A DNA stretch of 64,000 bases from Chloroflexota bacterium (GTDB lineage Bacteria; Chloroflexota; Anaerolineae; Promineifilales; Promineifilaceae): NCBI GenBank assembly GCA_014584575.1, contig JACTMP010000013.1, positions 1 through 64,000 on the forward strand. The letters are read 5' to 3'. Shown piece by piece: positions 58,946 through 64,000 of this stretch (positions within the stretch are counted from its first letter, which is position 1; every line of letters starts with the position of its first letter). A program made the position numbers and the translations under genes. Below the pieces are notes generated by a model that worked only from the letters and a program-made list of their open reading frames with translations, was not told the DNA's origin and did not search any database.

Positions 58946-59857
58946 ATGACAGAGCAAATAACTTTTCGGCCAGGTACGCTGGATGACTCTTATGCGGTGT
59001 TTTGTGTTTTTGAAGAGGCGCTGGCAGATTTGATTCGGCGGCAGGGGGATCACGAGCCAACCAGTTGGGCCGACCCGGATAAATTGGCGCAGATGTGGGA
59101 AAAGCGACGGCCGTTATACGAACACCTGGCCCGCACCGCCGCCCACTTCTGGGTGGCGGAACAAAGCGGCGCTGTTGTGGCCTTTGCCCGCGCTATTGAC
59201 CGCGATGGCGTCCTGGAACTGACGGAGTTTTTCGCCCGGCCAGGGGTGCAGTCCGGCGGCGTGGGGCGGGAACTGCTGGTGCGGGTATTTCCGCATGAGC
59301 AATACCAGCAGCGCATCATCATCGCCACCACCGATGTGCGGGCGCAGGCGCGTTATCTGAAGACGGGCGTTTTACCCCGTTTTCCCGTTTATTACTTCTG
59401 GCGCAAACCGGAGGCGCTGCCGCTGGACGGTGATTTGCAGAGTGAACCGATGATCCCGTCCCCGGAACTATGGGAAACGTTGGCCGCGATTGACACGGCC
59501 GTACTCGGCCACAGCCGCACCACCGACCATGAATGGCTGGTCACTGATCGCCAGGGGGTATTATACTGGCGCAATGGTGAAGTGATTGGTTATGGGTATA
59601 TGGGGCCACCCTACGGCCCATTTGCCCTGTTGGCTGCAGCCGATTTCCCGGCGGTGCTGGCTCATGCGGAACACACGGCGGCGGTTAACGGCCGTGAGCA
59701 CATCGGTTTTGAGACGCCTATGTGTAATGGTACGGCCGTGAACTACTTCTTGTCTCGCGGCTACCAGATTGAAAGTTTCATCGCCCTTTTTATGAGCAGC
59801 CAACCCCCAAAGATGTTGGAACAATATATCCTCACCAGCCCACCGTTTTTTGTGTAA
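58946..59857 (+). CDS. Large GNAT-family protein
   Basis: A 303-residue protein. Residues 5-150 form a GNAT domain: ITFRPGTLDDSYAVFCVFEE, then HFWVAEQSGAVVAFARAIDR, ELTEFFARPGVQSGGVGREL as the acetyl-CoA loop (QSGGVG) and TDVRAQARYLKTGVLPRFP. Residues about 170-300 look like a second, degenerate GNAT half (GVLYWRNGEVIGYGYMG, FETPMCNGTAVNYFLSRGYQ). Tandem GNAT proteins of this kind include mycothiol synthase, but no cysteine-ligand genes are nearby and the substrate is unknown. The gene stands alone between repeat clusters. Confidence 0.82.
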   Translation: MTEQITFRPGTLDDSYAVFCVFEEALADLIRRQGDHEPTSWADPDKLAQMWEKRRPLYEHLARTAAHFWVAEQSGAVVAFARAIDRDGVLELTEFFARPGVQSGGVGRELLVRVFPHEQYQQRIIIATTDVRAQARYLKTGVLPRFPVYYFWRKPEALPLDGDLQSEPMIPSPELWETLAAIDTAVLGHSRTTDHEWLVTDRQGVLYWRNGEVIGYGYMGPPYGPFALLAAADFPAVLAHAEHTAAVNGREHIGFETPMCNGTAVNYFLSRGYQIESFIALFMSSQPPKMLEQYILTSPPFFV

Positions 59858-60172
59858 AGGGAAACTGTCAGCTTGTTGTTTTGCGCTGCCACCGGCGGGC
59901 GGCAATGGCGTGGGCTTCGCCAATCAATCGTTGGGTTTCCGTCCCCCCTTAAGACTACAACGGATGGAGAAAAAAGCGGATAAATTTCCAGAGAGGAATC
60001 CGTTCATTTCTTAATCCGCTGTAGTCATGGCGAAAAACGAATGACCCTAACCAAATTCTGAAAAAATGTCATTCCGAGGTCTTCCGAGGAATCCCGCTCT
60101 TGCACCAGTGGGAGGGATTCCTCCTCGAAGACTCCTCGGAATGACACGTGGAATGGTTACGGCCGTGATCCC
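59858..60172. repeat. Gene-free stretch with a 74-bp element and hairpin repeat copy 2
   Basis: No intact gene. GACTACAACGGAT (59953-59965) and ATCCGCTGTAGTC (60014-60026) are 13-bp terminal inverted repeats with one mismatch, enclosing a second imperfect stem. At 60068-60145 lies GTCATTCCGAGG...CCTCGGAATGAC, related to 49369-49454. On the minus strand 59868-59939 a short open tail (ETQRLIGEAHAIAARRWQRK) ends in a stop; it could be the last part of a lost gene. Confidence 0.65.
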
Positions 60173-60904
60173 TCACCAGGAAACCTCATAACCAAACAGC
60201 GCCATATCCTGCCGGTAGCGGGTGGCCGCCAACTGCGCCAGCGCCGGTGTATACATCTCCGCAAATGGCTTGTGCGGCGAGGGGTTGAAATGGGGCAGCG
60301 GCCCCAATCCCGTCTGCGTCTGCACCTGCGCCCAATCCGACGCCAACTGCTCAAACCGACCCACAAAATCCACAATGGGCTTTCCCCCCTGGTACACAAA
60401 CGTGTGCTGTGAACGAAAATGGCGGTCGGCACGGCCGTCTGGGATGCCAGCCACGGCCGTGACAAACTCCGCAAAACTCATCTCCGGCCAAAAGCGACGG
60501 CCGTAGCGCCAAAACAGCAGCGGCATCTGCAACTGGCGGGCATACAGCACAACCTTCTGTGCGTAACAGGAAACCAGCCTGTCCAACGGGTGGCGGACAA
60601 AGGTGAAGCGAAAATAATCGGTCAGGTGAGGCACGGCCGTCAGCGGCACAGTTTGAAAATCCGGTTCTTTCTCCTCGGTAAAAGGCAGCCCGGCGGCCGT
60701 CGCCAGCGCCGCCTTAATCGAGCGGTTTGCCACCTTGGGCACCGGCACATAGAGCAATTTTTGGGCGGGCAGCAGAATGGCCGACGGCCGTTCCCAGGCA
60801 TAGCTATAGTCCAAAAACGGCACATACCGGGGCAGCGGCGAGCGAATCAACCAATCCCGCGCCACTCGCCCCACATCTTTCGGTTTGCCTGATAACGAAG
60901 CCAT
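60173..60904 (-). CDS. Sulfotransferase-family protein
   Basis: A 243-residue protein, counted from Met at 60904. The PAPS 5'-phosphosulfate loop is LYVPVPKVANRSIKAAL and the 3'-phosphate site is FTFVRHPLDRLVSCYAQKV, the pattern of the Sulfotransfer_2 (carbohydrate sulfotransferase, Golgi-type) family. FVGRFEQLASDW and a Pro-His pair (PHFNPSPHKPF) near the end also fit. It would transfer sulfate from PAPS to a sugar or lipid. The frame is open to 60994, but the first residues there (NGNRTSDFGLGR) are encoded by heptamer repeats, so the start is uncertain. Confidence 0.85.
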   Translation of the reverse strand: MASLSGKPKDVGRVARDWLIRSPLPRYVPFLDYSYAWERPSAILLPAQKLLYVPVPKVANRSIKAALATAAGLPFTEEKEPDFQTVPLTAVPHLTDYFRFTFVRHPLDRLVSCYAQKVVLYARQLQMPLLFWRYGRRFWPEMSFAEFVTAVAGIPDGRADRHFRSQHTFVYQGGKPIVDFVGRFEQLASDWAQVQTQTGLGPLPHFNPSPHKPFAEMYTPALAQLAATRYRQDMALFGYEVSW

Positions 60905-60965
60905 ACGGCCGCATTGTAAAGCCGCTTGCACCATCAGCCAAATGGTGGCTAAACTTCGCCCTAAT

Positions 60966-61014
60966 CCGAAGTCCGAAGTCCGATTACCGTTCACCGATTA
61001 CCTATTACCGTAAA
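60966..61014. repeat. Seven consecutive CC-heptamers before a start codon
   Basis: Units CCGAAGT, CCGAAGT, CCGATTA, CCGTTCA, CCGATTA, CCTATTA, CCGTAAA end one base before the ATG at 61016. All begin with CC. It fills the upstream regions of two divergent genes and leaves no space for a ribosome site ahead of the MFS-HEAT gene. Confidence 0.88.
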
Positions 61015-61015
61015 C

Positions 61016-63262
61016 ATGGCAACAACGACCTTGACGAGAACAGAACCCACTACCATTGAAAAAATGCGCGGCCTGCGCTGGAGTATTGCCGGGGATTCGG
61101 CTAATGCCGTTTTTGTGGAATTTACCTTTTTTGGCTCCGTCTTTATCCTGTTTCTGGATGCGTTGGCCCTCAGCAAAGGGCAAATTGGCATTGTCCTATC
61201 GCTATTTCCCTTTGCCGGTCTGATTGCCCCCTTTATTGCCCCCCGCGTGGCCCGCTTCGGTTACAAACGTACCTTTATCACCTTTTGGGGCATCCGCAAA
61301 TTTTTTGCCGCGCTGCTGCTGCTCACACCCTGGGTCTACGGCCGTGCCGGAGAAAACGCTGCCATCCTCTTTGTGGCCTTTTGCACCGCCGCCTTTGCCC
61401 TCTGCCGCGCCACCGCCGAGACAGGCAAATATCCCTGGACGCAAGAGTACGTGCCCAACCAGGTGCGCGGCAAATACTCGGCAGTAGACAATGTGTTTAC
61501 CACCATCGTCGGTTTCATGGCCGTCGCCGCCGCCGGCTATGTCATCGCCCACAACAGCGGCCTGACCGGTTTCATGCTGCTGATTGCCCTGGGTGTGGCC
61601 TTTGGCCTGGTAGGCGTATGGGCGTACTCGCACATTCCCGGCGGCGCACCCGTGGCCACACCCAAACAAAAAAACCAGCGCGAACTGTGGACGGCCGTAA
61701 ACGACCACAACTTCCGCTATTACCTCCTGGGCATCGCCCTGATGACGCTGGCCACCGCCCCCATGATCTCCTTCCTGCCCCTCTTCATGGTCGAAGAAGT
61801 GCGCCTGCCCCAAAGCCAGGTGGTACTGCTGCAAAATGGCGTCCTCGTCGGCAGCCTGCTCTCCGTCTTCGCCTGGGGCTGGGCCGCCGACCGGTATGGC
61901 AGCGCACCGGTGATGCTCTCCGGCGTGCTGCTGCGCATCCTGCTGCCCATCTGCTGGCTGTTTATGCCCAAGGGCAGCCCCTATAGCCTCTATGTGGCCC
62001 TCAGCATTGCCTTTTTGCAAGGGGTGGCCAACATGGGCTGGGCCATTGGCTCGGCGCGGCTCTTATTTGTAAGCGTGGTGCCGCCGGACAAGAAGAGCGA
62101 TTACATGGCGCTGTACTACGCCTGGATTGGCGTGATTGGCGGCCTGAGCCAGTTGCTCGGCGGTTGGATTTTGGACTTGTCTGGCGACCTGGCGCTAGAT
62201 TTAGGTATCGTCCAGATCAATCCGTACACGCCGCTGTTTTTATTGGGCATTACGCTGCCGTTGGGCAGCCTCTTTTTTTTGCGGCGGGTGCATACGGACA
62301 GCAACGTGGGAATCGGCCGTTTTGCCGGTCTGCTGTTTCGTGGCAATCCCTTCCTGGCTGTAGAATCTATGATCCGTTACCACATGGCTAAAGATGAGCA
62401 AACGGCCGTGCGCCTCACCGAACGGCTGGGACGCTCGCGCAGTCTGCTCACTATTGAAGAACTGCTCGAAGCGTTAGCCGACCCTCGCTTCAATGTGCGT
62501 TTTGAAGCCATCGTGGCCATCGGCCACACCCGCCCGGACGAGCAGTTACTCCAGGCCCTCAACCAGGTGTTGCATGGCAACGACCCGGCGCTGGGGGTGA
62601 TGGCCGCCTGGTCATTGGGGCGCAGCCACGACAACCGCGCCGCCGAACCCTTACACACTGCCCTGGACTCCGACTACCGCTCCATCCGCGCCCACAGCGC
62701 CCGCTCGCTGGGCACACTGGGCGACCAGAGCGCCATCCCCACCCTGCAAGCCCGCCTGTCTGTGGAAACGGATCATGGCCTGCGCATTGCTTATGTCTCT
62801 GCGTTGGGGCAGCTACAGGCCATCGAAGCCACTGAAGCCATGCTGGCCTTATTAGCTGACGAGCCGGAAGAACCGGCGCGGCTGGAACTGGCGCTGGCCC
62901 TGGCGCGGCTGACCGGCGAGGAACACACCTTCATCCAGCTTTTGCGCCAGTCGCGCCACGACCAGGGCACGGTGCTGGCTCAGGCTATCACCGGGCTGGA
63001 AAAGAAATGGCGAAAAGTGGGGGATACGGCCATGTCCCCCACTCTCGCCCACCTCACCCAAAGCGCCGCCGCTTGCAGTACCGGCGACCTGACCGCTGGC
63101 CTCACCCACCTCTGCCGGTTCTTACAAACCGGTGACTTCACCATGTTGCCCCCCTTCCAGCAGATGATCTTGCGGGAATGCACCGCTCATCTGGAAGCCG
63201 ACGGCGCGGTGCGGTTGGAATATGCACTGCTGGCGCTGCACCTCCTTGCCGTCAGCCCATGA
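61016..63262 (+). CDS. MFS transporter fused to HEAT repeats
   Basis: A 748-residue protein. Residues about 20-430 form a 12-helix major facilitator (FGSVFILFLDALALSKGQIG, IAPRVARFGYKRTF as the A-like loop, LQGVANMGWAIGSARLLF). Residues about 455-740 are a soluble tail of HEAT/PBS-lyase-type repeats: RFNVRFEAIVAIGHTRPDEQ, LGVMAAWSLGRSHDNRAAEP, IRAHSARSLGTLGDQSAIPT and LRIAYVSALGQLQAIEATEA. The HEAT tail would lie in the cytoplasm and bind a protein partner or regulate transport. Substrate unknown. The start codon directly follows a heptamer array. Confidence 0.9.
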   Translation: MATTTLTRTEPTTIEKMRGLRWSIAGDSANAVFVEFTFFGSVFILFLDALALSKGQIGIVLSLFPFAGLIAPFIAPRVARFGYKRTFITFWGIRKFFAALLLLTPWVYGRAGENAAILFVAFCTAAFALCRATAETGKYPWTQEYVPNQVRGKYSAVDNVFTTIVGFMAVAAAGYVIAHNSGLTGFMLLIALGVAFGLVGVWAYSHIPGGAPVATPKQKNQRELWTAVNDHNFRYYLLGIALMTLATAPMISFLPLFMVEEVRLPQSQVVLLQNGVLVGSLLSVFAWGWAADRYGSAPVMLSGVLLRILLPICWLFMPKGSPYSLYVALSIAFLQGVANMGWAIGSARLLFVSVVPPDKKSDYMALYYAWIGVIGGLSQLLGGWILDLSGDLALDLGIVQINPYTPLFLLGITLPLGSLFFLRRVHTDSNVGIGRFAGLLFRGNPFLAVESMIRYHMAKDEQTAVRLTERLGRSRSLLTIEELLEALADPRFNVRFEAIVAIGHTRPDEQLLQALNQVLHGNDPALGVMAAWSLGRSHDNRAAEPLHTALDSDYRSIRAHSARSLGTLGDQSAIPTLQARLSVETDHGLRIAYVSALGQLQAIEATEAMLALLADEPEEPARLELALALARLTGEEHTFIQLLRQSRHDQGTVLAQAITGLEKKWRKVGDTAMSPTLAHLTQSAAACSTGDLTAGLTHLCRFLQTGDFTMLPPFQQMILRECTAHLEADGAVRLEYALLALHLLAVSP

Positions 63263-63297
63263 TGCGTAACCCGTGAGGCCAATTCACGCAGCCCCAT

Positions 63298-63483
63298 TCA
63301 CGGCGCAATCTGCTTCTGCAAAAACTGCACTAACCCCTCCAGGCTTTGAAAGGCGTGGCTGGTGTTGGTGTCTGGGTCTACCAATGTAAAGCGCCAACTA
63401 TTGGCTTTTTGGGGGTCTGGGTTGCGCTCTTCCCAAAGACGCAAAATGAATGTACGGTAATAGGGGGGATTATTAAAAGTCAT
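63298..63483 (-). CDS. Small hypothetical protein (61 residues)
   Basis: A 61-residue protein with an excellent ribosome site (GGAGGTGA, 63495-63488) five bases from its ATG, which is the main reason to accept it. It begins MTFNNPPYYRTFILRLWEER and has SWRFTLVDPDTNTSHAFQSL and a helix LEGLVQFLQKQI at the end. The pattern of a strand (TFILRLWEE), a strand (WRFTLVD) and a helix after GF/AFxSLE resembles small conserved proteins I have seen in Chloroflexi next to regulators, but I know no function. It is divergent from the SARP-type gene. Confidence 0.72.
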   Translation of the reverse strand: MTFNNPPYYRTFILRLWEERNPDPQKANSWRFTLVDPDTNTSHAFQSLEGLVQFLQKQIAP

Positions 63484-63504
63484 AGCTTCACCTCCAGTGT
63501 AAGT

Positions 63505-63513
63505 TGATATAAT
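63505..63513 (+). promoter_or_regulatory. Possible extended -10 ahead of the SARP-type gene
   Basis: TTGATATAAT contains TGA followed by TATAAT at 63508-63513 with no clear -35 element. It would give a leader of about 120 bases, filled at about 63538-63585 by degenerate seven-base words (GCTCGTAATCCGCAGCTCGTC). Confidence 0.3.
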
Positions 63514-63637
63514 AGGGAAACTGATCTGTCATTCTTAGCTCGTAATCCGCAGCTCGTCATCCGAATTACCGTTCGCAGGCCATATTTCCACTTTTCCTTA
63601 CTGTAACTGGCGAACGCTGATTTACCGTTAAAATACA

Positions 63638-64000
63638 ATGGCCCGCCTCGAAATTTCCTTGTTAGGTTCTCCCAAAATTAAGTTAAATGGTCAACTGCTC
63701 ACCGGCTTGCCCGCTAAGGCACAGGCATTGCTTTTCTTCCTGGTAGTCACCAGACAACAACAAACACGGGAACGATTGGGGGAAATGCTTTTCTCCGAGG
63801 AGACCATGTCGCCGGAGAAGAAGCTGGCGAATTTACGAGGGCCAGGGGCTTTGCTGGCGCTCAATCGAGAGTTAAGCGACTTTGTGGAAAGCCCCAAATT
63901 TTCTATTGCCTTCAAAACGGAAAGTGACTACTGGCTGGACGTAGATGAGTTTCAGGATTGCTTGCGGAGTTCTGAGCCGACGCCAGCGCAGTTACAGCGA
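63638..64000 (+). CDS. SARP/BTAD-type transcriptional regulator, 5' part
   Basis: The first 121 codons of a gene that runs off the window. MARLEISLLGSPKIKLNGQ opens a winged-helix of the AfsR/SARP type, then LPAKAQALLFFLVVT, RERLGEMLFSEE and KKLANLRGPGALLALN match the 'restart/BTAD' regulators, in which the helix after the Leu-Gly-Glu-Met-Leu segment contacts DNA. In Chloroflexi such N-termini are usually followed by an NTPase and TPR region. Whether that is so here cannot be seen. There is no clear ribosome site. Confidence 0.75.
   Translation, partial: MARLEISLLGSPKIKLNGQLLTGLPAKAQALLFFLVVTRQQQTRERLGEMLFSEETMSPEKKLANLRGPGALLALNRELSDFVESPKFSIAFKTESDYWLDVDEFQDCLRSSEPTPAQLQR

Noticed and set aside
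5660..61014. Tandem repeats considered as CRISPR arrays
   Set aside because: Units are 7-8 bases with no unique spacers, no 25-40 base repeats, and no cas gene is present.

Overview
The window is a gene-dense, GC-rich bacterial chromosome segment. It most likely comes from an uncultured member of the Chloroflexota (Anaerolineae/Caldilinea/Promineofilum-like); that placement is inferred from gene content and no rRNA is present to test it. The supporting signs are an HMG-CoA reductase plus an isopentenyl phosphate kinase (a mevalonate-type isoprenoid route known in Chloroflexi), surface proteins with long Pro/Thr linkers and C-termini of the type YLPxxxxP, an F420 enzyme (CofC), and intergenic spaces filled with short tandem heptamers and hairpin words. 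I see no transposase, integrase, prophage or CRISPR array, so this looks like core chromosome that is unusually rich in small repeats.

Layout. 0.4-7.1 kb holds housekeeping genes: a GNAT protein, an M20 dipeptidase, an Rpn-like nuclease, scpB, rluB, cmk and a PDZ/radical-SAM DUF512 protein. 7.1-17.6 kb holds a receiver-kinase that lacks its phospho-acceptor histidine, isopentenyl phosphate kinase, two secreted linker proteins, two glycosyltransferases, a TPR-like membrane protein and a membrane-bound LuxR-Kelch protein. 17.6-24.5 kb is a cytochrome c maturation cluster on the minus strand (ccmE, ccmF, ccmH, ccmG, a CcmI-like zinc-ribbon protein and a c-type cytochrome); its CcmE has Cys in place of the usual haem-binding His. 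24.8-33 kb holds a ClbS-like protein, ygfZ, lpdA, two surface proteins (FG-GAP and beta-helix) and a PAP2 phosphatase. 33-42 kb is regulatory: an OmpR/HK pair, PspC, tRNA-Arg, a gamma-glutamyltransferase, then a partner-switching module (STAS, RsbW-like kinase, STAS, GAF-SpoIIE phosphatase) and the initiator tRNA. 42-49 kb holds the cofC-kptA-DUF58 operon, HMG-CoA reductase, a histidine kinase and an M19 dipeptidase. 49-64 kb holds nadE, a DUF1992 protein, uvrB with a LexA-type box, a cyanophycinase-like S51 peptidase, GNAT proteins, a chimeric AAA/FAD reading frame, a DHA2 transporter, a sulfotransferase, an MFS-HEAT fusion and the start of a SARP-type regulator.

Two genome-wide signals stand out and are not explained by any one gene. 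First, the palindrome ACGGCCGT occurs roughly twice per kilobase, inside and outside genes. Second, almost every intergenic space carries runs of 7-bp (sometimes 8-bp) tandem units, often followed by their complement to make a hairpin. These units reach into genes: they encode the signal peptide of CcmH, an internal insert in the radical-SAM protein, C-terminal tails and N-terminal extensions.
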